NCBI GenBank assembly: GCA_022592445.1 | Contig: JABYQR010000021.1 | Location: 1-64,000, forward strand | Source: Cytidiella melzeri | Lineage: Eukaryota; Basidiomycota; Agaricomycetes; Polyporales; Irpicaceae | Reading direction: 5' to 3' | Length of the DNA: 64,000 nt | Shown: piece after piece, positions 11,439 through 22,389 of the stretch | How positions within the stretch are numbered: the stretch's first letter is position 1 | Layout: each line of letters opens with the position of its first letter | Translations under genes and position numbers: made by a program | Notes under the pieces: generated by a model | Databases searched by the model: none | The model's input: the letters and a program-made list of their open reading frames with translations, nothing else | What the model was told of the DNA's origin: nothing

Positions 11439-12974
11439 CTATGAATCGTTGTCGTTGTCTTCGCCAGTGGCAATCAAGGGTAGCATATGTCCCATCCTGA
11501 GCACCTTTGTCCGCAAGTACCTGTCCAAATCCTCGCCGTACACACTTCCACCGCCAATCATCGTCGCCCCCGCCTTCTTGGCTGCGTACCCATCGCCGCC
11601 AACAACCGAATAATTTTCCACCGACGACTTTCGTGCTGTAGAACCAACACCAACATCGTCCTGGCGACATTGCCAACTCCTTGGCACCATCGGCACCCTC
11701 TCCACCACCCTGATCCCTTCCTTCCTCAACGCCTCCATCTTATCCGGATTGTTCGTCAGCACCCTCACTCCCTCCCCAGCCTCGGCTCCCAACTTCAAAT
11801 CCCGCAAGATCGCAGCAGCAACCTCGTACCCGCGTTCGTCCGCCTTATGCCCGAGCATCAAATTCGCAGTGACAGTGTCATGACCCATGTCCTGCAAATT
11901 GTACGCCCGAATCTTGCTGAGCAAGCCGATCCCACGGCCTTCCTGACGCAAGTAGATCACGGCGCCCCGTCCCGGAATACTAGTGGTGGGGGTCGATGAC
12001 GCTGGGAGAGTTATGGGTTGGGAGATTTGGCGGATGGCTTCGTCAAGCTGTTCACCACAGTCGCAGCGCATGCTTCCGATGGTTTCGCCGGTGAAGCATT
12101 CGGAGTGGAGGCGAATGAGAGGTGAAGGGATGAGATCTGTGGTAAGTTGCGCCTGGTGTGGTGGGGACGCGTTTTGAGAGGTGGACGAGAGTCTGCCGAT
12201 GTATGCACCCCGCGTTATGCGGTCCATTTCGGTTTCGTCTTCACTCCATACCGCGTCTAAGGACTGACTTCGTATTGGAGGAGCGGAATTAGGAGTTTGG
12301 GCGTCGAATTGCGCGGGGTCCACGACAATAGCAAGGTGCTCCTTGTTGTCGCGGTTGTTGTGGTATAGGTGCAAAAAGACCGGCCCGTGTGGGGTGGGTA
12401 CTCGAGTTCGTGCCATGCATTTCACCTGTACTTCAGGTGAAGGGGGTAGTGAGGTGAGGGAACTGGCTAGCGTGGAAGACGAGGCGGAGAGAGCGGGCGT
12501 AGACGATCCGGGAGAGTCTTTCTCAGCTGGAGTGGGAACAGAGCTGGACAACTGTTCATACGAGATGGATCAGTTCCGTGGTACATTTGAGCTAACGATC
12601 TCACACACTTTAACGTTTTCCCTCCCAGCCTCTGCTTGTTTCTTGAGTTTCAGAGAACGTGGCTCCTGCCTGCTGACATACTTGTATCTTGTCCGCCTAT
12701 GGGGGTCGACTGTCTTCGAGGTTTCGGGCTGCCATTTCGTCCAATCGTAGGCACCTTCGGCGCGCGGATCTCCGACGGCGGGGAAAAAGTCATGAGCGTA
12801 GTGGTTACGGGTGACTTGAGGACCAGAAGAGTAGACCGCTGCGAGCATCAAAGGGTCAAGGTCCGCATCCCTCCTCTTGAGGCCGTGTTTCGCTACGGGA
12901 AGGTCGGGGGAGGTGAGGAAGTCAAGCAGCGCTAGGTCTGCGCTGATGTCGTCCATGTCATGGTGGACAGGCAT
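11439..12974 (-). CDS. RIB1: GTP cyclohydrolase II (riboflavin biosynthesis) with long N-terminal extension
   Basis: Exons 12974-12609 and 12551-11439 (57-nt GTGTGTGAG...GAACAG intron) give 492 residues. The enzyme opens GTP and releases formate and pyrophosphate, the first step of riboflavin synthesis. The catalytic part begins near residue 165 ([18 protein letters not shown]). The zinc cysteines are Cys274, Cys285 and Cys287 in SECF...MRCDCGEQ. Also present are [38 protein letters not shown] and VLTNNPDK. Exon 2 has no ATG before residue 168 and an in-frame stop lies just upstream, so an upstream exon is needed. The proposed exon adds about 120 residues (from [20 protein letters not shown]) that I cannot assign. 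Ser/Pro-rich sequence separates the two parts, and a second low-complexity insert lies before the zinc site. Confidence 0.88.
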
Positions 12975-14173
12975 GGCGGTCCAGAGAGTGTCGCGAGCGA
13001 CGATGGAATGAAGAGGGGGTGAAGTTCAAAGCAGCTGGACGGAGTACCCGGACGTGGGTGATTATAAGCAGGAGGGATTTTCACGGATTGGTCGGGCACG
13101 CAATTACCGTTTATTAGACGCCCGATGTAAGAGCTTGCTTACGTGATGCATCTTTTGCTGAGCCATCCACGTCCAGCGTTCGATTTCGGCTTTACCACCA
13201 ACCATGGCGAGCCTCAGCACCGTTACCATATTTGCTGACAGAACAGCCCGACGCTGACTGCGACCACTTGCGCCATACAGTATTCACCATCCGTTTCGCA
13301 TCGTAACGCGCAACGAACAGCCGTCTTTGAGCTCCTATGTCGATCCAAATGACTGGCCAGCTGATCCAGCCAATCAGTACTAACGTCAACTACTTCAGTC
13401 CGCCTCAATCCCGCGATTACTCGTGAGCAGTCTAACACCGAATCCGTCCGTTTATAACTGACCAGACTGCACCATGTTCGTCCACGACTGCTTCAACTCT
13501 TGGGCCCGAGTGATGCTCTACTCACGCCCTCACGAAGATTGGTCGGACGGCCGCGCACACTGGTCAATCGCGAGCGCAAAACCAAACGGGCGAGTGTTAT
13601 ACGTTACCGGGATGATACGGGAAGCATACGTCCAACAGTTGGCGTCGTTGAGCCGATAGGAGAGACCAGAAGTCCAAGTTCGACGTCGACTACAGCTTGG
13701 AAGAACCGTGCTGCACGCTGCTCAGTGCTCGCCACTGATCTCATCTCGGAGAACAGATATGTGCGGAATCCGTGTGCCGTACCACTTGGACAAAGACTGC
13801 CTGGCGAAGCACGGCAAGCTCAGACGGGTGGTATTGACGAAAAGTAGGCAGCCGCTAGCAGTAAACGGAGCGTATTACCACGCGCTTCCGGTCACAAAAG
13901 ATACACTGCCTTGAATGAAATGTTGTGCGACATATGCATAGTGTGCCAGCGACATCGATGAGCGTCGTGCTTGAGGATATCGACATTGACACAGTCGACC
14001 CGCGAGAGAGCAAGAGAAGCTTAAATGCCAATAAATTATCAGACACTAGTGCACTGTTACTAGCGATTGACTAGCCAGCGCCAAGGACCAAAACGCGGCT
14101 TGGCTCCAGCTGCCAGCGTACCATCACTGGCGCAACCTCCTCCACGGCTCTACCACTTCCCTCTCACACGGCC
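12975..14173. other. Long divergent intergenic region
   Basis: 1.2 kb between the RIB1 and VPS17 starts. Frames at 13474-13659 and 13500-13847 are open but carry no motif and no splice logic. No tRNA boxes seen. It holds the promoters of both genes. Confidence 0.5.
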
Positions 14174-16449
14174 ATGTTGGATCCCCTGAGCAACACCTTT
14201 GGCGAAGAGCCGCAGCCGCCATGGCCAACGACGCCCCGCACACCTAACACGCCGATCCCGAACATGCCTCGCCCTTCCACTCCCCGGACAATCTCGCGAC
14301 CCCAGACCCCAGAAAAACAGGCTTCGGGCTTGTATGGCAGGCAGCCGCAGATCTACGGACAGCCTGAGCCAGGGCTGGTCTCTCCGAGCGTCACAACGGG
14401 AACGAATGGCAAAAAGTACGAGAAGGGTGAGCCGTACTTGAGAGTGCGCATTACGGGCATGGACAGAAACAGAAGAGACGTGCTGGTCAAGTTTGATGCA
14501 CAGGTGCGTAGTACGCAAATACTTAGCTTTTTGCGCGTTCCGAGCTCAGAGTCTAACGACAACTTCCAATCGTGCGCAGACCAACCTGTCGAACTTTACG
14601 GGCACGACGTATCGCAACGTCTCCCGGTCGTACTTTGAGTTCCAACAGTTCTACGACGCGATTATACACAACACGCCGCAGACCATCATCCCTGCGCTTC
14701 CACTAGCGCAAACGTCCGCACCGACAGACGAAGAAGACGATCGGCTGGTCAAGATTATGTTGCAGCGCTGGCTTACGAGAGTCTGCGAGGATCCAATATT
14801 GATCACGGAAGAAGAAGTTAGGTCGTTCATTGAGAGCGACTTTGGGTACCAGCCGACGCCTGTCACGAAGAAGAAGACTTCGTCTGGTTTCAGTCTGATT
14901 CGGCGGAGTGTGCCAGACGAAGATGAGGACTTGCAGCAAGCTCGCTTTGAGCTCACGAAACTCGAGACTCAGTTCTTCGAGGCGGCCAAGGCGATCGACA
15001 AGCTGTCCAAAGTCAGGAAAAGTCAGTCTCGTGTGCAGATTTGCTCTTGAGCTTCCTTCCTGATTTAGGGATTACAGCGCTGGGTGGTGTACGCGGAGAA
15101 GTGGGCAATAAGCTTGTCAATGTTGCAACAACAGAAGCGCATCCGCCGTTGGGTAACGCTATGCGCAAACTCGGACGGGCCTATCACAGTCTTGCTGATC
15201 TTGACGAAGCTCAGGCGATCAGTGAATGTGTTATCATAGGGGACACCCTAGGATACCAAGGTCTTAACGCGAGGTCCGCTAAGGAAACGTTGCAACAGCG
15301 CACGGCTGTTCTTGAGGAATACCAGGCTGCCGCGAAGACGACCATTTCCAAGAGGAGAAACATCGAGCGGCTGAAAGCGAGTAGGAACATCGGCAAGGAG
15401 AGGGTCGACGAGGCGTTGGAAGATTTGAACGAGGTGCGCGCCAACTTGTTCCTTTGTTGATCTCTAATGAACTCAGTGTTGTTCCCCAGGCGGATCGTTA
15501 TGAGCAGATTCTTGCTCGTCGCGCAGATGGTATCTCCCAGAATCTGCACCGAGCCCTTGCGAGGCATAAGCATCTCGTTACCGACGACGTGACCTCTGCT
15601 CTCATAGAACACGTCCGGTCGTCCATTATGTACGAGCGACAGCATTTAAGGGAACTCGAAACTTTGCGCGGCGATGTCAGCAACGCCGACAAGAAACATG
15701 TCCCCGCGAAGCCCATCACTGCGCCTCGTCCATCGTACGTACCGCCACTGGAGGACTTTAGTAAACCACCTGTTCCAAGGCCTGCATCAAGCAACGCCGC
15801 AACTGTGCGTCCTGCGAACCCTCCCATTCCTGTCACTGGTTCTTTCAGTACTTCTGGTATAGCTCACTCTCACTCTCCCTTACCACCTGCTGCTGCTACA
15901 ACGCCAAACAGAACAACCTCCTTTTCGGGTGGGACACCCAGCCCGCGGGTTCCTCAGTCACCTGGTGCTGGCCCGTCCTCACCCGTCCTTCCCACTTCCA
16001 CTTCAATTGCATCTTCAGCACCTTCCTCAGTCCAGGAGGGACCCCCTCTCGGCGGCCGCTTCGTGGACGGGACGAAATCGATGTTCGTCAAGCATGCACC
16101 TTCGCCTCTCGGCACGACATCGCTACCTCCGTCACCGATGGCCCCGACCAAGCCTGGAGGATCCCAGGCTCCGGTACACCCTGTTTCTGCGCAGCCGTTT
16201 TCGACTGGGTTTAACACGTCGACGTCGAACCCGCATCCGTTAGCGCAGTCTGTGTCTTCCGCAGGAGGAGATCCGTTGAGCGGTACAGGACCTGCGACGT
16301 CTGTGAACTCGAGCGTGAACACGAGTGCGATGGATCCGTTGGGGATGGGAAGGCCAGGTGCGTTTATGAGTGCTTCTGTGAGGGTGCAGCCGACGAGGCC
16401 GCGGTTGGATGCGAGGGAGGCGGCGAGTAAGTTGGCGAATATGTTTTAG
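14174..16449 (+). CDS. VPS17: Retromer sorting-nexin subunit Vps17 (PX-BAR)
   Basis: Exons 14174-14503, 14580-15021, 15069-15433 and 15490-16449 give 698 residues. A Pro/Thr-rich head is followed by a PX domain (about residues 90-220: PYLRVRITGMDRNRRDVLVK, then TYRNVSRSYFEFQQFYDAII and FIESDFGYQPTP). A BAR-type helical domain follows (LTKLETQFFEAAKAIDKLSK, NAMRKLGRAYHSLADLDEAQ, LARRADGISQNLHRALARHK; to about residue 455). The last ~240 residues are Pro/Ser/Gly-rich and end in AREAASKLANMF. With Vps5 it forms the membrane-bending part of retromer, which returns vacuolar sorting receptors from endosome to Golgi. The four exons sum exactly in frame. Confidence 0.92.
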
Positions 16450-16683
16450 AAGGGAGGAGGGGGAGGGGGAGGGGTTGGGGTCTGAGGCTGTGTTTTGCAT
16501 GTTTTCGTTGTGTTACGTTTGGGAGACGAATAGGATTGTCGTCGAGTTGGATGCTTTCAGCTGTGGTTCTTGGTAAGGGAAAGGATATCCATCGATTCAG
16601 ATTCATACGGTAAGTAAGGTTACTTTGTTGCAAGGAAATTGCGTTGATGAATATGTGACAGATGCAGTGTGTATTCATAATAG

Positions 16684-17577
16684 CTAGTCGGACTGTACAA
16701 GGAACTTCATCCTCTCCGTATCCTCCTCCGGCACTGCTGACCCCCACCGTGACTTGACCAAGTGGAACTTCTCCTGCCGGCCATACACAAACTCCCATCC
16801 ACGCTCCTCACTCACCCATCGCGCGTTTTCTTCGACTCTAAACCTGAGCGTTTCGTTTCGTTCAGGTACAAAATGGTAAGCATACAGCTCGATGCTGTAG
16901 TATGTGTTTGGCAAGATCGGTAGTTCGCCGAGCACGGGAACATACTCTGGCAGGTTGGTAAAGCCTTTTGAACAGACGTTAGGTCATCAGTCATGCAGCG
17001 AGGTATTTCTGAGTATGTACTCACCTATAACAGCTCCAGCAGAGTGTCCCCAGTCTCCGATGGGATGTGAGTACACCTGTCCTTCTATCCCTTGCTCCTT
17101 CATCTGACTCAGACACTCCGTTAGGACCTCATTTCCGGTCTTCCCAGCCTTCATCTGACTTAGTACGATGTCCTGCACGCGATTCGCCTTTTTCAAGCCC
17201 TCCTTGAGCCCTTGAGGTGCATCTGTCTCGCCTTCACGAAGGACGTACGCCATGTGCTGGACGTCCGTGTTCAAGCCCATCGCTGTTATCCCAAAGTCGA
17301 CGTGCAGAAGATCACCTCCCTTGATGATATCCTTCGTGCCGCTCCAGCCTGGGAACGATTCGGGCGTGATGACGGACACCCGTGGATGGTTCCACGTTGA
17401 GACGTTCAGAGTGAGCATCTTTTCTCTGTACCACCATTCGACGTCCTGCGAACATTGAGAATGTCAGTGCTTGTAACCAACAATCTTATCTTATCTCATG
17501 GCCGTCAAACCGGCAGTCCTCACTGGCACTGCGTTCAAGTCCAAGTTCACGCCATCACTATCAGAATCGTCTTGCAT
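16684..17577 (-). CDS. 5'-truncated M24 metallopeptidase (aminopeptidase P/creatinase fold), catalytic half only
   Basis: Exons 17577-17524, 17445-17025 and 16964-16684 give 251 residues. Exons 2-3 encode the C-terminal part of a pita-bread peptidase with all five metal positions apparent: Asp in LLHVDFG, Asp in NTDVQH, His in SHPIGDWGHSAG, Glu in YYSIELYAY and Glu in GRQEKFHLV. Family members are about 400 residues or more, so the N-terminal domain is missing. Exon 2 opens exactly at a conserved DVEWWYREKMLTLN motif right after a good acceptor, as if earlier exons were lost. Only 55 bp separate the proposed ATG from the stop of the upstream Cu-ATPase. The 18-residue first exon (MQDDSDSDGVNLDLNAVP) joins in phase but is weakly supported. 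A pseudogene is the main alternative. Confidence 0.6.
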
Positions 17578-17632
17578 AACGCGGTTTTGATCACAAGCTG
17601 TATTACATGTGGAGGCTTATATTTATTAAAAG

Positions 17633-20600
17633 CTAGTACCGTGGTTCTTTGAATGTCTTCAACAGAAGTGAGCTGCACACGACGGAGACCGAAGATAACG
17701 CCATGGCAAGCGAAGCCCACACCTGGGTGGATTCAAGCACGCGTCAGTACATGAGGTAGAAGGTGACGGATTCCGCGCGGAGCAAGGAAACTTACTGGAG
17801 CTAGTCTGGGATGCCCGTGTGCTGGATAGATGACACCGGCGGCGATCGGCAACGCGACCAAGTTGTAAATAACGGCCCACAGCTACATCAAAGAAACAAA
17901 AGTCAGGATACGCACAGCAAATGGACGGCAAGGCCCTTCAAGACTGCACATACAAAATTAAATTTCACCCGATTGAAAACCTTCCTCGACAGATCGATCA
18001 AGGTCAGGAGGCCGTTCAACTGGGACGACACGAGGATGAAGGAGGCACTCGAGATTGCAACGTCACCTGTGAGGACAAGATGTGAGCTGATTTTCACTCA
18101 GTCAGAGACATCACTTACTGCCTGAGCCGATGGCGATGCCGACGTCAGCCACACTCAGTGCCTAGAAGAACTCTCTGTTAGTCTGACTTCTAGCTTCAAG
18201 CTGATGAGACGCACCGGAGCATCGTTAATCCCATCACCAACCATGGCGACAATGCATCGTGTGTTCAAACGGCGGCCAGTAATGTGCAAGCCCTGCGCAG
18301 CTCTCTTCGACCCAACTTGCTGCAACCATCGCACTTTCTCAGCCTATGAAATCATCGTCAAAGTCGTACTCAAATTCCACCAAAGATCCAAAGCAAGATG
18401 TATACCTTTTCATGGGGAAGCACACCTGCAATCACGTTGTTCTCTGGTATCCCCACCGCCCGCGCAACAGCCTTCGCCGTAACAGCGTTATCGCCAGAGA
18501 TCATCCACGTCCCAACGCCCCGGTTCTGCAATGCGGCAACTACTCCCACGGCTTCACTTCGCAATGCATCTGCAATTGCGAACAAGGCACAAATCCGGAA
18601 CTGCGCCTCATCGTTCTCAGGTTCGCGCTCCTCCTTGAAGGACTCGGAGGCGTTTCGGCGCAGAGCGAGCAACACCACACTGTTCCCCTGGGTCTTCCAG
18701 CCAGCGAGTCGTGTTTCAATCTGTCCATTGAGCTCCACCCCGTGCTCGTTAAACCAATCTTCGTTGCCGATGATGGCCTGACATTTGAGTTCGCAGAAAT
18801 CTGCTTTCAGCCCACGCCCAGCCGTCTCTTGAGCACTCTTCGACGACTGAGACATGACACCATGCTCTGCGCAATACCTTTGAATCGCGAGAGCAAGCGG
18901 GTGTGTGCTGGAGGACTCAAGTTCAGCTGCGACTCCAAGGACCACATCCTCTGCCCATCCTGTGTGTTCCTCTGGCAGGATTTCGGCATCAACGACGCGG
19001 GGATCACCACCTTCGGTCAGAGTTCCTGTCTTGTCGAAGACCACTAGGTCCAGCTGAGCAGCTTCCTGGAATGCTTCGCCTCCTCCGCGGACTAGGATGC
19101 CGTATTTCGCCGCAAGACCGGATCCGACGAGTAGAGCTGTCGGGGCGGCTAGACCAATGCCGCAAGGACAAGCGACGACAAAGACAGCGATCGCAAATTC
19201 GAGTGACCAGACGGCTGCGTAAAACCGATTAGTTACAAAGTAACAAACTCAATGTCAAGCGTGTTACATACTCCAACCACCGATGGGGATATCCAAGTAG
19301 TCGGAAGGGAGTGTCCCGCTCAGGCCCAGAGATAGCCAAACGACCCACGTTATAATCGCCAGCAATGTCACAACAGGGACAAAGTAGCCGGTAATGAGGT
19401 CCGGTATTCTTTCGATTGGAGCGCGGCGAGTTTGTCCTTCACGTACGACTTTCACAACATGGTCCAGCCTGAGAGTTTAGGTATGTATGCTTTGAGTGGC
19501 GTGCGTAGAGAGAAGAGAGCGTGGAGCACGTACATAGTTTGCCCGTCAATAGCATCTACCCGAATGTCAACTACGGCTCCGCGGTTGATTGTGCCAACGA
19601 AGACCTGGTCTCCCACGTCTTTCCTCACCGGTCTGCTCTCGCCTGTCAGCGAACTCTCGTCAAACGACGCGAGGCCCTCTGCAATATTTACGAGCGTGCC
19701 ATCCGCCGGAGGACTTGCTCCCTGTGAAACGCGGACGATGTCACCAACTTCAAGGAGGTTGGGAGTGACACGCGTGGTGGACGAATGAGATGAGGTGTCA
19801 AGGGCCGTGTGTGACGATGCGGGAGACAACTTTTCGGATTTGCTCGAAGCTATGTGATCATGCAGCAGCTCCTTAGACGCTGTCTTCGTCACCAGAATAG
19901 CAGTTGTCGGACGCAGTTTTCCAAGCGCTGTCACTGCGTCGGCGGTACGACCTTTGCTGTACGCCTCCAGATAGCGTCCTTGTCATACATGTTAGTTTCA
20001 CTGTGTTTGCATAGAGAGTATTGATTCACTCACCGGCGAGAAGGAACATCGAGAGGAACACTACGGAGTCAAAGTAGGTCGTAGTGTCCCCATCACCAGT
20101 AGGAGAAGGGGTCTCCGATGCCGCCAGGGCCAGAAGCGCAATCGAAGAGAAATACGCAACGGAGACTCCAGTCGATACCAAAAGGTTCATGCTTCCAAAG
20201 CGTGTGAGCCTCTGCCAGTAGGAAACTCGGCTGCGAGGTTTCCATAACGCCCATAGCTCCTTGAAACACCGTCTATGGAACACGCCCGCACTGTAGAACA
20301 TGACCGGTGTGGCAAGGAAGAACAACGCCCATTCCAGCCTCGAAACGTTGCCTGTCCATAGCGGATGCATGAGCCACATTCGCGTCTTGTTCGTATGACT
20401 GACAAGACTCATGTACACAACGCCGATGACAAAGGTCGGGAGTGCGGCTACGACCGAGAACAGCAGGCGCATCAGTATAGCACGCTGTTCGCGCGCGTGC
20501 ATACGCCGGGCACGCTCTTCGAGAGTCGGTGGCAGGTAGAGACTAGCGGAGAAAGGGTGCGCTGGAGACTCTGTTTTCGACTGCCGAAACACGTCCAAAA

Positions 20601-21775
20601 TCGTGCGAACAGTAAAGTCCGGGGGAGAGGGGGTGTACTCAAGCCTGAGGATGGCATCGTTGTGACTCGCCAGTGGTTTGAGGACAGTTATGCGGGAAGA
20701 GATGGGTTCGAGTAGAGCCATCACTCGGTCGGGACAGGAGCTAGTGTTCATTCATGAGATACAATATAGTCCCTGGCTGTATTGGAAAGGGACTTACGGG
20801 CAAAACATTCCTTCTACACGTATATCAACGACGCGTGAAACACCTTGCTGTTCCTCAGATAATTGGACGGGCTCAATGCTGACAATATCTGCCTCATACC
20901 CTGCGTCTTCGATAGTTTGTACTAGTTGTTCGGCTAGATCTTTCCGCTGTATCAATGCCGTAGCGGACTTGCCTACGAGACTCAAAGCAATGTCCGAGAC
21001 GCCTGGAATTCCGTTGACGAGAGATGTGATAGTATTCGTGCAGGACGAGCATGTCATGCCCCCCACGGAGAGTGTGAGATGAAATGGACCGTCGAAATTA
21101 TTGCGCGGCTGATCCTTTGCTTTCGACGGCTCCGGCTTAGTGGGCTGTACCGAAACGACCTCAGCTTCATAGCCAGCGTCTTCAATCGCCTCAACGACAG
21201 CACCGGCTCGGCTAGCATCGTCTACAATCACGGTAGCAGAGTTTCCAAGCAAATTAACCACGACGTCCGAAACTCCAGGTAGGTCCGAGACGCATCTTGT
21301 GATAGTGTTGCTGCATGACGCACAGGTCATCCCTCCCACAGAGAGCGCAATCTGATGTGAGTTAGCGGCAGGCACAGGACTCGCCTGCTCGGCTTGACAT
21401 TGTACGCATTTCTCGACATGTTTGGCCCGCTTCCCAGCTTTTACAGTCGAAAGTCCGCCAGTGAAGGAACTTGAAGACAGTGTGTCATCTTCGTCCGGAG
21501 ACGTGACTACGTCGAAACCAGCGTCGCCAATAGCATAAAATATGCTTTCCAACGAGAGCGTGGAGTGGTGGCGGACTGTCACTCTCTGTGTGACTACGGA
21601 TACATCCACATCGTTTGGAGAGGGAGTAAGAGAAGATAGAGCGTCCTTGATAGCGCGGGAACAGCTAGGAGGAATGAGCTACGGGATGTTGAATGGGAAT
21701 TCGTGCAGCTCACCCGTTGCAGTGTAAATTGGAAACTACGACGACTGAGACGACCTCATCGCTAGTTGAGGCCAT
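17633..21775 (-). CDS. Copper-transporting P1B-type ATPase with four N-terminal HMA-type modules
   Basis: Eleven exons (21775-21714, 21664-20798, 20740-20034, 19978-19534, 19468-19272, 19214-18406, 18343-18215, 18161-18119, 18066-17954, 17882-17796, 17722-17633) give 1182 residues. Four metal-binding modules are seen: LHCNGC (Cys19/Cys22), GGMTCASC, GGMTCSSC and a divergent EGMFCPSC. Then come eight expected membrane segments, the TGES loop (SSLTGESRPV), the CPC ion motif at about 775-777 (VVACPCGIGLAAPTA), the phosphorylated Asp at about 820 (FDKTGTLTEGG), the SSTHP nucleotide-binding His-Pro, and GDGINDAPAL. It should pump Cu(I) out of the cytosol, into the Golgi lumen (CCC2 role) or out of the cell (CrpA/Crp1 role). 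Four modules exceed the two of yeast CCC2. Which role applies cannot be settled here. Confidence 0.94.
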
Positions 21776-22389
21776 GCTGTTAGATATGGCCCGGGGTTTG
21801 CGCAGGGTTGGCCTCAGGCTGGCAGACGGCCTGGGAGTATAAATGGGATTTGCCATGAGCAGAAGAGTCGGTGGTAGTGAAGGTAAGAAGCAAGGAGAGT
21901 TTCATTTCGAACATATCTCGGGGAGTAGTCGTGTGCTTTATAATCCGGGATGGAGGTGGTTCTCCATAAAATCGCTCACCGCCAGCAGTGATCCAATCCG
22001 GCACAGTTATGCCGCAAAAATGGCGCATAGACGCCGGCATATTTATCAGTAGGACCCCAGCTACTTCCCAGTGCTCTGGCAATGGTCGGGGTCCGTCACA
22101 CTCTGAGCCAAACTGCCAACCAGAACTTCATCGCAGGTGCACCAGGGACACTACAGGACATCCCAATTACACAGTTCCTACAGTCTCTGCCTTTTGTTTC
22201 TACTATTCTGCTCGCGGAAACCAGTTCTAGCAAGCGTCATTAGCGCGACACCAGCAGCATTCACATCTCGCATTGGGAGAGAAATCCGCGCTCCTGCATG
22301 TCCTTACTCAAGCCTTCAGGTTCCTGCAGACCGTCTTCAAGACTGACCGGTACTGAACAGCAGGCATATCTCAGACCTTCCCGAAGACC
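21776..22389. other. Upstream region of the Cu-ATPase gene
   Basis: About 600 bp from the Cu-ATPase ATG to the first recognisable part of the VIP1 relic. A TATAAA-like string lies at about 21837-21842 on the plus strand. I could not identify a copper-response site by eye, and nothing coding is recognised. Confidence 0.4.

Noticed and set aside
11487..12750. Several plus-strand frames opposite RIB1
   Set aside because: They are antisense shadows of the GTP cyclohydrolase II exons.
12570..12974. Separate 134-residue minus-strand gene upstream of RIB1
   Set aside because: It lacks its own ending logic. A good GTGTGTGAG...GAACAG intron joins it in phase to the RIB1 catalytic exon, which itself has no start.
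13474..13914. Small plus-strand genes between RIB1 and VPS17
   Set aside because: No motif, no conserved composition, and no splice partners.
17560..17750. Apparent 5' exons of the M24 gene (frame reading GFACHGVIFGLRR...VLAFNKYKP)
   Set aside because: The region up to 17633 encodes the last Cu-ATPase exon in another frame (MALSSVSVVCSSLLL...FKEPRY stop); the other reading is its shadow.
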